NCBI RefSeq assembly: GCF_024505085.1
Contig: NZ_JANIBC010000018.1
Location: forward strand, 1 to 45,544
Origin: Parvularcula maris
GTDB taxonomy: Bacteria; Pseudomonadota; Alphaproteobacteria; Caulobacterales; Parvularculaceae
Direction: 5' to 3'
Length of the DNA stretch: 45,544 bases
The position numbers and the translations under genes are program-made. Below are positions 8,623 through 16,937 of this stretch, piece after piece (positions within the stretch are counted from its first letter, which is position 1; every line of letters starts with the position of its first letter). The notes beneath the pieces are model-generated. The model was given only the letters and a program-made list of their open reading frames with translations, had not been told where the DNA came from and ran no database searches.

Positions 8623-9684
8623 TCAGGCGGGCCGCGAGATAATCAGTTTAGTGAAGGGTTCGGCCAGGGCTTCGGCGGCGTCCGCCCAGGGGACGATTTT
8701 GGTCGTCACCGGAGACGGGTCAAACTCTCCCGATGCGATGAGGTCCAGCGGCTCCTCGATGAAGGCGTGAGTGTGCACCCATCCTGTGTGGAAGCTCATA
8801 GATTTTCGGTACATCGAGTAGACATCCATCGGCACAGAGTTGCCGCGGTAGACGATTCCTGCCGTCGAGACGCAGACGCCTGCGCGTGCGGTGGCCGCGA
8901 TCAAGTCAGGCAGGAAGGCTGCCATGCCGCAGCCATCGACGGTGATGTCGAAGCCGCCCGATAGGGTCTTTTGGTCGGTCGCGTAGGCTTTGAGCGTGTC
9001 CTGGGTCAGCTGCATGGCCTCTGCACCGAGCGCCTCGGCAATCTCGAGGCGTCCGGGATCGCTATCGGCGTAGACGACCCGTTCCGATCCGAGTGCGACG
9101 GCAAAACCCGCTGCATAAAGAGCAATACTGCCAGGAGGGACCATGCCCGTGACGAGGACCGTCCCGCCGGGGCGTTCCTTGAGGAACGGCGCGACGGCGC
9201 GGTAACCGTCGGAGATGTTGTCGGCGACGCCGCAGGCGAGATGCGGATCGACGCCGTCCGGCAGCCGCGTCAGCATGTTGTCCGCCCAGGGCACGAGCAC
9301 AGTGTCCGAGATGAAGCCTCCCCATTTCGGGCTCGTGGGCCCCCAGCCATAGGCGTCTTCCGGGGGAACCGAGAGACACTGAGCGGTATGATGGCGACCG
9401 CAGGACTTGCACGATCCGCAGGCGATCTTCCACGGGATGATGACCCGGTTGCCGACTTTCCACTTGGTCACTGCCGATCCGACCTCGGTAATGACCCCTT
9501 CGCCCTCGTGACCAATAGGGGTGGGACCTTTGAGGGGGACGAACCCCATGATGGCGACGCCGTCCATGTCGCAGGTGGCAACGGTCAAGGGGCGGACGAG
9601 CACGCCGTGATCGTCTTCGAGCGTTGGGGCATCGACCTCATGCCACTCCAGTGTACGAGCCTTGATGAAGTTGAGCTGCTGCAT
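8623..9684 (-). CDS. Zinc-dependent alcohol dehydrogenase (MDR family)
   Basis: 353 residues. Catalytic zinc ligands are visible as Cys38 and the GHEGEG motif (His59, Glu60). The structural zinc lobe is complete: Cys89, Cys92, Cys95 and Cys103. The Rossmann segment follows (GGTVLVTGMVPPGSIAL then YADSDPGRLEIAEALGA). NAD(P)-dependent oxidation of an alcohol or polyol is expected; the substrate is unknown. Divergent from a TetR regulator across an operator-like gap, so it is likely the regulated target, perhaps for detoxification. Confidence 0.88.
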   Translation of the reverse strand: MQQLNFIKARTLEWHEVDAPTLEDDHGVLVRPLTVATCDMDGVAIMGFVPLKGPTPIGHEGEGVITEVGSAVTKWKVGNRVIIPWKIACGSCKSCGRHHTAQCLSVPPEDAYGWGPTSPKWGGFISDTVLVPWADNMLTRLPDGVDPHLACGVADNISDGYRAVAPFLKERPGGTVLVTGMVPPGSIALYAAGFAVALGSERVVYADSDPGRLEIAEALGAEAMQLTQDTLKAYATDQKTLSGGFDITVDGCGMAAFLPDLIAATARAGVCVSTAGIVYRGNSVPMDVYSMYRKSMSFHTGWVHTHAFIEEPLDLIASGEFDPSPVTTKIVPWADAAEALAEPFTKLIISRPA

Positions 9685-9712
9685 GAAATCTCTGATCTCC
9701 GTGCCCTATCTA

Positions 9713-9766
9713 TAGTCGGTCGGTCACCATAGTATTATCACTAGACCGATCGCCATACTACTATCT
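9713..9766. promoter_or_regulatory. Candidate TetR operator region
   Basis: The gap between the divergent dehydrogenase and TetR genes holds an inverted pair of half-sites, TCGGTC at 9720-9725 and GACCGA at 9744-9749, and is AT-rich (CATAGTATTATCA between them). Sites built on AGACCGA halves fit TetR-type operators in general. Assignment to this regulator is inference from position. Confidence 0.4.
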
Positions 9767-9811
9767 ATGCTCCCCACGAGTTTGCTGGATGAGCGCGAGC
9801 CCTGCCGACCG

Positions 9812-10381
9812 ATGCCAAGACGATCTGACGCCAAGCAGAAGATGATCTCAGCCGCGGGTACCCTCTTCGGGCGGAAGGGTTACGATGGCTCAGGGCTGTC
9901 GGATATTCTGGCGGAAAGCGGTGCGCCGAAGGGGTCGTTCTACCACCACTTCCCAGAGGGTAAGGAAGAACTCGCCGAAGCCGTTGTGCTTCAGGCGGGG
10001 GCGGCCATTACGGCGCTGGTGAAAAAGGCTTTTGCTGATACGGAGACCTTCGAGGAGGGTGTGTCTGCCATGTCCGGCTCTATCGCGGACTGGTTTGAGA
10101 CATCCGGGTATGCGGAGGGATGCCCGATCACGTCCGTCCTGCTCGCGACGGTGCCGCAGTCACAGAGGCTGCACGCCGCCTGCCGGTCGGTTCTTTCGGA
10201 CTGGTCCAACGCTGTCGCCGAGGCGGCAAGAAGACATGAACTCGAAGACAAGGCCGAGATGCTCGGCGAAGCCATGGTGCTAGCGATCGAGGGAGCTTGG
10301 GTCCTCTCGCGCGTTGTAGAGAGCACGTCCCCTTTCGAGACCGCAACCAAGATGATCAGTGCTCTGGCAAAGGTGCGGTAG
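9812..10381 (+). CDS. TetR-family transcriptional regulator
   Basis: 189 residues. The N-terminal HTH domain is typical: AAGTLFGRKGYDGSGL, then the recognition region ILAESGAPKGSFYHHFP. The C-terminal half looks like the ligand-binding domain found in NemR/YcdC-type repressors (SGYAEGCPITSVLLA and a downstream Cys). An alternative in-frame start at 9767 exists, but 9812 begins at the conserved MPRRSDAKQK. Likely represses the divergent alcohol dehydrogenase and itself. Confidence 0.85.
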   Translation: MPRRSDAKQKMISAAGTLFGRKGYDGSGLSDILAESGAPKGSFYHHFPEGKEELAEAVVLQAGAAITALVKKAFADTETFEEGVSAMSGSIADWFETSGYAEGCPITSVLLATVPQSQRLHAACRSVLSDWSNAVAEAARRHELEDKAEMLGEAMVLAIEGAWVLSRVVESTSPFETATKMISALAKVR

Positions 10382-10729
10382 GACCGAATGCGCCGCTTCC
10401 GACTTTCTGTCGGCATGACTAAGCTGTCTACGAATACAAGCGGTTTGAAAGTGCGAACATGCTTCGAAGACTAGACGATACGTTACATTGAGCCCTTCGA
10501 CCCCCCCCCAAGGGTTATCGCATGCAGAATATCTCATTGTCATTCCGGGGGCGCTTGAAGAGCGAGTCCGGAATCCAGAATCAGTCAGGCTTGAGGTTTT
10601 AAGCGCGCCACCAGCGATTCAGACTGCTTCGATTCTAAATATCGGGCTCGGCTGGGCCGCCCCGAGATGACAAGGCTTGGTTATATGCGATAGCCCTACC
10701 CCCCAGAGTTAGGTGCCCTATCCGCAAAA
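10382..10729. other. Intergenic region, nothing recognised
   Basis: 348 bases between the end of the TetR gene and the end of the convergent CheB gene. It contains a run of about ten C at 10500-10509 and lower GC than its neighbours. Short frames here lack ribosome sites and coding bias. No terminator with a clear T-run was found. Confidence 0.4.
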
Positions 10730-11746
10730 CTAAACCGCATCCGCCCGCTTGCGGATGATCATCTCGATGGCGCGGGCGTCCTCTTCATAGGATTTCGCCC
10801 GCTCTTCGAGCCGCTTCTTCGCATCGCCCTCATCGTTCGTCATGTCGTTCAGCATGCGGCGGATGACGCTGATCCGGCCTCTGTGGGCGCGCAAGGATTC
10901 GTAGAGGCTGCGCTCCAGCGCCTCTTCCTGTGCCTCGTTGAGGGCGAGGCGTGAGTAGGCATGGCCAGTGTGGCAGCGGTAGCGGACCACCGGGCCGTCC
11001 TTGATCTCCCACAGGACTCCGTTGCAGTCCGGGCAGTTGTAAGGGGTGAGCTCGCCCATCCGCTCGGCATTGGCCATGGTGTTCGCCTCCAGATCCGCGA
11101 TCATCAGCTCCAGTTCGACCTGCTCGGTGACCTCGCCTTCCTGAGGGGCGGGGCTGCCCGCAAGCTCGATCATCCGTGCGGCGATCTTCTCCCCGGTCAG
11201 GACCTCCGCCTCTTCTACCGCTTTGAGGGCCTCGGCCGGCATGGAGGGGAAGGGTGCCTCCTTTGGATCCTGAACGATGGCGAGCCCGCCGCTGCGCCTG
11301 AGCTGGCGAAGGCCCGCGGCACCGTCGTCCAGCATGCCGGTGAGGACGATGCCCACGGCTTGCGAGCGCTTATAGACCGCTGCGGAGCGGAAGAGGGGGT
11401 CGATGGCTGGCCTGAACAGGTTCTCCCGCGGGCCCCGCGCGAGATGGATGTGCCCTCGGCCCAGAAGGAGGTGGCGGTCGGGGGCGGCGAAGGTCACCGT
11501 GCCCTTCTCGATCGGCTGGCCGTCCTCGGCGAGGCGGGTTCTGATCGCAGAGCGGAAGCCGATGATCTCATGGGCGCGGGGCAGGTCGGCGCTCCCCGTA
11601 TGCAGCACGACGAAGACCGCTGCCCCGAAGTCCTCCGGCAGGGCGTGGACGATCTCCTTGACCACGTTGAAGGCCCCGGCAGAGCCGCCGATGAGGAAGG
11701 TGTCGACGGTCCGGCCAGCGGCGGCCTGCGCATCGTCCTGTCTCAT
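10730..11746 (-). CDS. Stand-alone CheB methylesterase with Cys-rich C-terminus
   Basis: 338 residues with no receiver domain. The CheB catalytic domain is intact: Ser22 in GGSAGAF, His49 in VVLHTG, and Asp141 in TGMLDDGAAGL. After about residue 240 a second part carries CPDC and CHTGH, a zinc-binding-like module, then a helical tail. Such proteins occur beside sensory kinases and CheR rather than classical chemotaxis clusters; no CheR is in this window. The start at 11746 follows GAGGAGG at 6-base spacing. Confidence 0.87.
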   Translation of the reverse strand: MRQDDAQAAAGRTVDTFLIGGSAGAFNVVKEIVHALPEDFGAAVFVVLHTGSADLPRAHEIIGFRSAIRTRLAEDGQPIEKGTVTFAAPDRHLLLGRGHIHLARGPRENLFRPAIDPLFRSAAVYKRSQAVGIVLTGMLDDGAAGLRQLRRSGGLAIVQDPKEAPFPSMPAEALKAVEEAEVLTGEKIAARMIELAGSPAPQEGEVTEQVELELMIADLEANTMANAERMGELTPYNCPDCNGVLWEIKDGPVVRYRCHTGHAYSRLALNEAQEEALERSLYESLRAHRGRISVIRRMLNDMTNDEGDAKKRLEERAKSYEEDARAIEMIIRKRADAV

Positions 11747-11904
11747 CGCGTCCTCCTCTTCGAGATCGAGTTTCTGTCCTGTCAGAGAAGGGGTTGATTG
11801 CAAAGGGGGCTGCCCATCCCGCTCCGAGAGCGACGAGCCAGCTCTTGTCACCGGCAGGCCAGCCGGGCTTAGATCGCAGTAGGGCAGGAGAGTAAGGGGC
11901 ACCC

Positions 11905-12432
11905 GTGGACTGGAACACGAGCCGTCATCCGCTGGTCGTTCTTCACTGGTTCACCATCAAGATCATGCTCGGTATCGTCTTCGGCCTTCTGGCGGGCGCG
12001 ATCATGGGCACCATTCTGGCTCTCCTTCTCACCCTTCTTACCATGGGAGAGATTAGCGAGCGCATCCCCTTCGTCACCGACGACTTCGATACGACGTGGG
12101 CGAACTGGATGAAGCTGACCGGTCCCGCCGTGGCGCTTTGGGTCTTTGTCCGTACGCTGTTTCAGCGCCGCTCCGAGCGTCCCAACCTCACGCCGTGGCC
12201 TACGCGGCTGCTCATCGGCATCGTCTTTGCCCTGATGGTCGCTACCGGTCTTCTCATGGTGGCGCAGGGCGGGCTGCCGGTCTCCTGGCAGACCCTCTAT
12301 GCCGGTGCGGTGCTGATCGGGATCTACATCTCCCCCTATATGCAACGGGGAAGGGGCGGGGGCACGGATACCGGCGCGGGCGATAGCGGCGGCGATGGCG
12401 GCTGGAGCGACGGGGGTGGCGGCGGAGACTGA
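11905..12432 (+). CDS. Multi-spanning membrane protein with Gly-rich tail
   Basis: 175 residues, GTG start after AAGGGG. Hydrophobic segments lie at about 20-47, 74-84 and 101-145. The last 25 residues are almost only Gly, Asp and Ser (GRGGGTDTG to GDGGWSDGGGGGD), a tail seen on some short membrane proteins of unknown function. The gene reads away from CheB and is convergent with the hydrolase that follows, 6 bases away. Confidence 0.65.
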   Translation: MDWNTSRHPLVVLHWFTIKIMLGIVFGLLAGAIMGTILALLLTLLTMGEISERIPFVTDDFDTTWANWMKLTGPAVALWVFVRTLFQRRSERPNLTPWPTRLLIGIVFALMVATGLLMVAQGGLPVSWQTLYAGAVLIGIYISPYMQRGRGGGTDTGAGDSGGDGGWSDGGGGGD

Positions 12433-12438
12433 GACTGC

Positions 12439-13494
12439 CTACCGAACCAGCTCTTCGTAGAGGCGAAGAAGCGCCTGGTGGACCTCCTCCTGCACCTCGT
12501 CCTCTTCCAGGTAGACGCAGTGCGTCGCCTCCTCGACGACGGTAACCTCGCAGTTTTCCCCAGCCCTGGCGCAGAGCTTCTCGGCGGCGTCGTTGCGGAC
12601 CACCACCTCCTTGCCTGCCAGAACCATCCGTATGGGCCGCGCGTCCTGACCGAGCGCTTCGCTGCGCAGGAGGTCCCGCCCCGAACGCACCATGCCGTAG
12701 GCCCACTCATTGCTGACCCCGCCGACGCGTAAGGCCGGGTCGAGGGTCATCAGCGCGTCGTTCTTGAAGGCCCGGTCCTCGCGGTCGCCGCAGACCGGCT
12801 CGAAAGTGGCGGGGTCGAAGCGGTCGGGCACCCAGGGTCCGTTATCCGCCATATACTCCGCCCCCTGACCGAAGCGCACGGCGAGCCCCGTGGCGAACTC
12901 GGCCAGACCCAGCGGCACTTTCCCGGTGGTCGGCAGCACGGCGGGCACGATGGGGAAGAGGGCGTCCGCCTCCTCCGCGTCCCCGTCGGCAGCGGCGCGG
13001 AGAAGGGAGTGGCCGCCGAAGCTATCGCCTGCCAGGATCAGGGGACCGCTGCTCATCCTTGCGCGGTCGAACGCCTCGACGGCCGTGCCCACTGCCGCTC
13101 CGAACACGGAGAAGTCGCCGGTATAGGTCTTCTGGTAGTCATCCTGCCGCCTGACCGAGCCGCCCTGGCCGGGCAGGTCCACGGACGCCACCTCGAAGCC
13201 GAGCGCGTACCAGCGCGCCAGGAAGTCCGAGGCCAGCTCGGGCGAGGACGTATAGCCGGGCACGAACAGAACGCTGCCGCGAGGGCTCTCGGGAGAGGCG
13301 GAGCCGAGCCGCAGGAACCCATCCTCGCCAAAGGGGATGGTGCGGAATGTCCACCCCCCTGGCAGCGCGCTCTGCCCCTCGGCGAGGAAGGCGCGAGCAC
13401 GGGCGATCTCCTCCCCGGTGGGCTCGCGCGGCGGCTCAGGCGCGGGATTCTCGGCGCAGGCGGCAAGGAGTAGGGCGGTGAGAAGAAGACGCAT
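12439..13494 (-). CDS. Lipoprotein alpha/beta hydrolase
   Basis: 351 residues. Signal peptide with lipobox LLLAAC (Cys13). The alpha/beta hydrolase fold is indicated by FVPGYTSSPE (oxyanion loop), the nucleophile elbow LAGDSFGGHS, and a C-terminal EATHCVYLEEDE segment bearing the likely catalytic His. It resembles periplasmic serine lipase-like (monoacylglycerol-lipase type) hydrolases; the substrate is unknown. Confidence 0.8.
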   Translation of the reverse strand: MRLLLTALLLAACAENPAPEPPREPTGEEIARARAFLAEGQSALPGGWTFRTIPFGEDGFLRLGSASPESPRGSVLFVPGYTSSPELASDFLARWYALGFEVASVDLPGQGGSVRRQDDYQKTYTGDFSVFGAAVGTAVEAFDRARMSSGPLILAGDSFGGHSLLRAAADGDAEEADALFPIVPAVLPTTGKVPLGLAEFATGLAVRFGQGAEYMADNGPWVPDRFDPATFEPVCGDREDRAFKNDALMTLDPALRVGGVSNEWAYGMVRSGRDLLRSEALGQDARPIRMVLAGKEVVVRNDAAEKLCARAGENCEVTVVEEATHCVYLEEDEVQEEVHQALLRLYEELVR

Positions 13495-13681
13495 AGTCCC
13501 AGCCTATAGCATCCATTGCGCAGCGCAGCCCCCCGCGCTTGGATATCACAGTGCTGTGGGCAATTTCCGCTGCGTTTGCAGGACCTTACCGAACCTGCTA
13601 AGCTCAATATAGCGCTCTCTTCCCGAACGACTCGGTCTTGCGAGCCACTATGCACCGCTTACGGGGGTAGCTGCAGCGAGC

Positions 13682-15148
13682 ATGCCGACAAAAGCCGGTA
13701 CCGATGTCGAGAACCTGACCCTGGCCGCCGCCCTGGCGGCTGCTAAAGGTGTGGGTACGTTCGACTGGCTTGTCTCCGAAGATGTGGTCAGGGTGGACGG
13801 CCGTATCGCTGAACTCTACGGCCTCGATCCCAAGCGCAGCGGTGAAGATGGGTTGCCGGTAGAAGACTATCTGAACTGCATCCATGAGGACGACCGGCCT
13901 CGCGTCGAGGCGACTCTCCAAAGCGCTGTGGCGGATGTGGAGGACTACCAGATCGAGTACCGGATCGTGCAGCCCGATGGTACAGATGTCTGGTGCCGTG
14001 CTCAGGGACAGGTCATGTCCAACGAGGACGGTGGTCCCGCGGTCCGTGTCGTTGGCGTGGTGATCGACATCGATGATGCCAAGAGGACCAACCTGGCTGT
14101 CGAGATCAAAGAGGCACAGCTCGAAGCGGTGCTGGAGGGCGCTGGGCTCGGCTCCTGGACGTGGTCCATCGAAACAGGCCAAGTTCGCTACAACGAGCGG
14201 TGGGCTGGGATGCTCGGCTACCGTCTGGAGGAGTTGGAGCAGACCTTTGATCAGTTCGAACGGCTCCTGCATCCCGGCGATCGGGAGCGGGCTAAACGGG
14301 CGCTCGACGCTCACCTTTGCGGGGACGCTCCGACCTATTCCGAAGAAATCCGTTTAAGGCATAAGGAAGGCCGGTGGGTCTGGGTGAAGACCACGGGGGC
14401 GGTGACCTACCGAAACGATCAGGGCACGCCGCTCGTCGCGTCGGGAACCCATGAGGACATCTCCCTCCGGCGCGAGCAAGAGGCTGCGCTGGCGCAGGCC
14501 AAAGCCCAGGTAGAGCTCGCCCTGCGCGAGGTGAACCACCGGGTGCAGAACCTCTTCGCCCTCGTGCCAGCGCTGGTAAGCTTATCGGCAAACGAGACCG
14601 ACGACGCTGGGGAGCTGGCCGACAAGATCCGCTCGCGGGTCGGTGCTCTCGCACGATCCCATTCGCTTACCCTCAATGCTTACAACCGAGATGAAGGGGT
14701 CGATCTCGAGTCACTGGTGGCGGCCGTTCTCGAGCCCTACGCTGTATCCAGAGCCGAAAGCGGCTTCGCCGTACAAGGGCCGCATGTCAGGCTCAATGAG
14801 GGGGAGGCTAACGCAGCCAGCCTGACCCTTCACGAGCTTGCCACCAATGCCGCCAAACACGGTGCTTTGTCGGTGCCCGAGGGCAGGGTGAGTATCGACT
14901 GGGAGGTGCTGACCGGTGCCGCCGATACGCCGATCATGGCGCTGCGCTGGCTTGAGCGCGCGGGACCTGCGGTTGTCGGGCCACCGTCAAGGCAGGGTTT
15001 TGGAACCCGTCTCATCGACAGTCTCATCCGCAGCCTGAGAGGAGAGATCAGTCGCAACTGGGCGGAGGACGGCCTGACGGTCGACGTTCGGTTCCCTCTG
15101 ATCGGCGCTGTGGGCGAGGTTGCTGCTGAAGGGAACGGCGGTTTGTGA
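13682..15148 (+). CDS. PAS-PAS HWE-family histidine kinase
   Basis: 488 residues with no membrane segment, so probably cytosolic. Two PAS domains (about 15-135 and 145-265) precede the dimerisation box with His286 (REVNHRVQNL). The HWE hallmarks are visible: the N-box THLHELATNAAKHG-type segment with its His (seen as LHELATNAAKHGAL) and the WLE triplet in LRWLERAGP, followed by GFGTRLI. It should autophosphorylate on His286 and pass phosphate to the receiver that overlaps its stop by 4 bp. PAS ligands (light, redox or small molecule) cannot be told. Confidence 0.88.
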   Translation: MPTKAGTDVENLTLAAALAAAKGVGTFDWLVSEDVVRVDGRIAELYGLDPKRSGEDGLPVEDYLNCIHEDDRPRVEATLQSAVADVEDYQIEYRIVQPDGTDVWCRAQGQVMSNEDGGPAVRVVGVVIDIDDAKRTNLAVEIKEAQLEAVLEGAGLGSWTWSIETGQVRYNERWAGMLGYRLEELEQTFDQFERLLHPGDRERAKRALDAHLCGDAPTYSEEIRLRHKEGRWVWVKTTGAVTYRNDQGTPLVASGTHEDISLRREQEAALAQAKAQVELALREVNHRVQNLFALVPALVSLSANETDDAGELADKIRSRVGALARSHSLTLNAYNRDEGVDLESLVAAVLEPYAVSRAESGFAVQGPHVRLNEGEANAASLTLHELATNAAKHGALSVPEGRVSIDWEVLTGAADTPIMALRWLERAGPAVVGPPSRQGFGTRLIDSLIRSLRGEISRNWAEDGLTVDVRFPLIGAVGEVAAEGNGGL

Positions 15149-15516
15149 GCATAAGGGGGCGCGTGATTGCCATTGTTGAGGACGATCCCGTGCTCGGTGC
15201 CGAACTCATCGTATCGCTGGAGCGGATGGGCGCAATCGTGCATGGACCCTTCCGTACCCTTAGTGCTGCGCTGCAAGCGTTCTCCTCAGAGCTTCCCGAG
15301 GGCGCTATTCTCGACGTAGAGCTTCTGGACGGAACAGTGTTTCCTGCCGCCGACCGCCTCAATGATTTAAGCATCCCTTTCGTCTTCTACACCTCGCTCG
15401 CCTCCAAGGGTCGCTCGCGCGCCCATCACTACGAGGTTCCAGTCTTCGACAAGTCCGTAAGCAGCCAAGAGCCCATCGCTTGGCTGGTGCAAACCTTGGG
15501 CAAAGCCTCACCCTGA
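15145..15516 (+). CDS. Single-domain response regulator
   Basis: 123 residues, receiver domain only. Acidic pocket residues sit in AIVEDDPVL, the phospho-acceptor Asp in AILDVELLDG, the Thr in FVFYTSLA, and the invariant Lys in PVFDKSV. The GTG start overlaps the kinase stop (GTGA), so expression is coupled. With no output domain it probably acts by protein contact or as a phosphate sink, as other HWE-kinase partners do. Confidence 0.88.
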   Translation: MSIRGRVIAIVEDDPVLGAELIVSLERMGAIVHGPFRTLSAALQAFSSELPEGAILDVELLDGTVFPAADRLNDLSIPFVFYTSLASKGRSRAHHYEVPVFDKSVSSQEPIAWLVQTLGKASP

Positions 15517-15540
15517 AGCCTCAACGAAGCTGCCTAGGTG

Positions 15541-15570
15541 GGCGGCACGCCGAGGCGAGCCGCCCTACGG
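15541..15570. repeat. Fragment of the GTAGGGCGG repeat family
   Basis: GGCGGCACGC then GAGCCGCCCTACGG match the arm edges of the hairpin at 9-86 (GGCGGCACGC and GAGCCGCCCTACGG). Located between the convergent receiver and FKBP genes, a typical place for such palindromic fragments. Confidence 0.45.
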
Positions 15571-15572
15571 GC

Positions 15573-16691
15573 TTACTCTTCGCCCTCTTCCAGTGTCTCG
15601 GCGGGCTTCACCTCCAGAAGCTCCACTTCGAAGACCAGCGCCTGGTTGGGGCCGATCAGCTCGCCCGCGCCGCGTTGGCCGTAGGCGAGGTTTGCCGGGA
15701 TGTAGAACTTGTACTTGTCGCCCGGCTGCATGAGCTGGAGCCCCTCGTTCCATCCGGCGATGACCCGGCCGAGCTCGAACTCGGTGGGCTCGCCGCGGGA
15801 GTAGGAGCTGTCGAACTCCTCGCCATCGGGCAGCGTGCCCCTATAGTGCACACGGACGATGTCGCCGATGGCCGGGCTCGCGCCGTCATCCTCGCCGCCA
15901 TCGGTCAGCACTTCGTAGACGAGGCCGCTCTCGGTGGTCTCGGTGTCCTCTCGCTCGCCTTGCGTGCGGACATAGTTCTGGGAGCTCGCCGTGTTGACGG
16001 CCGCGATGGTCAGCGCCTGGGCTTGGGCGAGGTTCTGCTGGCGCTGGGCCTCCTCGCTATAGCCTGCGATCTGCGCTTCCGCATCGGCCTTAAGGGCCTG
16101 GAGCGCCTCCTCGTCCTCATTGTCGATGACGTCGAGAAGGTCGAGGTCGAACACCACCACCTCGTTCGCGCCCACCGGGCCGCCCTCCATACCGAAGGCG
16201 CCGAAGGCGAGGGCAGGGGGGATGGCGGCTCTCGCCTTGCCGCCCGCCTTCATCATCTGCACCGCCTCGGCCCAGCCTGGGAGCGTCTGACCGGCAGTCA
16301 GCACGACAGGCGCGCCGTTGCGGTAGGTGCTCTCGAAGGGCTCTTCGTCGCCTGCGCGCCTTGCGACGAAGTGTAGCTTGATGAGGTCGTCGGCGTCCGG
16401 CTGGCGGCCCGTGCCCTCCTCGATAGTCTGAAGAACGAGGCCCGTCTCGGTGGTCTCGGTGTTCTCCAGCTCGGCGAAGGAAGCGAGATAGGCGTCGCTC
16501 TCGCCGGTCGCCTCAGGCGCGGTCTGGAAGGCCTCGGGCGCCTCCACCGAGACGCTGCTTGCGGAGGCGCTCTCCCCCTGCGCAGCGCTGGTTTCGGCCC
16601 GCTCGGGCGCGTCCGTCTCCGCCTCGCCGCCGCCGCAGGCCGTCAGCATCAGGGCACCTACCGCGGCACTCAGGAAAACTCGTTGTTTCAT
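15573..16691 (-). CDS. Tandem FKBP-type peptidyl-prolyl isomerase lipoprotein
   Basis: 372 residues. Lipobox LMLTAC (Cys19), then a Ser/Ala/Glu-rich linker, then two FKBP domains at about 80-185 and 253-362. The second keeps the canonical pocket (VHYRGTLPDG, FDSSY, GWNEGL, IPANLAYG, VFEVELLEV). The first departs from it (LHFVARRAGD, LAFGAFGMEGG). Expected to be an envelope foldase/chaperone, with domain 2 catalytic and domain 1 perhaps for substrate binding or dimerisation. Confidence 0.9.
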   Translation of the reverse strand: MKQRVFLSAAVGALMLTACGGGEAETDAPERAETSAAQGESASASSVSVEAPEAFQTAPEATGESDAYLASFAELENTETTETGLVLQTIEEGTGRQPDADDLIKLHFVARRAGDEEPFESTYRNGAPVVLTAGQTLPGWAEAVQMMKAGGKARAAIPPALAFGAFGMEGGPVGANEVVVFDLDLLDVIDNEDEEALQALKADAEAQIAGYSEEAQRQQNLAQAQALTIAAVNTASSQNYVRTQGEREDTETTESGLVYEVLTDGGEDDGASPAIGDIVRVHYRGTLPDGEEFDSSYSRGEPTEFELGRVIAGWNEGLQLMQPGDKYKFYIPANLAYGQRGAGELIGPNQALVFEVELLEVKPAETLEEGEE

Positions 16692-16822
16692 CTTTGTTCC
16701 TTTTGAAGTCAGGTAGAATCGAAGGATCTGCCCGCCTCCCTAGCGCGGTGAGCATTTTAGTAAACGGAAGGTTGACGCACGCTCAAATTGTTTCGTTGAC
16801 CGGAACACGCGAGTCATGTCGA

Positions 16823-16869
16823 AAACTAGTCCTAGCCTTTGAATGAAACCAGACCCCAAGATATGGTGT
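16823..16869 (+). promoter_or_regulatory. Candidate pair of NrdR boxes upstream of nrdA
   Basis: The segment 16854-16869 read on the minus strand is ACACCATATCTTGGGG, close to the NrdR consensus (acaCwAtATaTwGtgt). A weaker site, AAACTAGTCCTAGCCT at 16823-16838, sits exactly 31 bp upstream, the usual spacing of NrdR box pairs. This suggests repression of nrdA by NrdR when dNTPs are ample. Consensus match and spacing were judged by eye. Confidence 0.5.
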
Positions 16870-16937
16870 CTGTGCCGGGAACAGGGTTACCAGCCCATCG
16901 GGCTCCGCCCAAGCGTGATTGAGAAGAGGGAACGACC

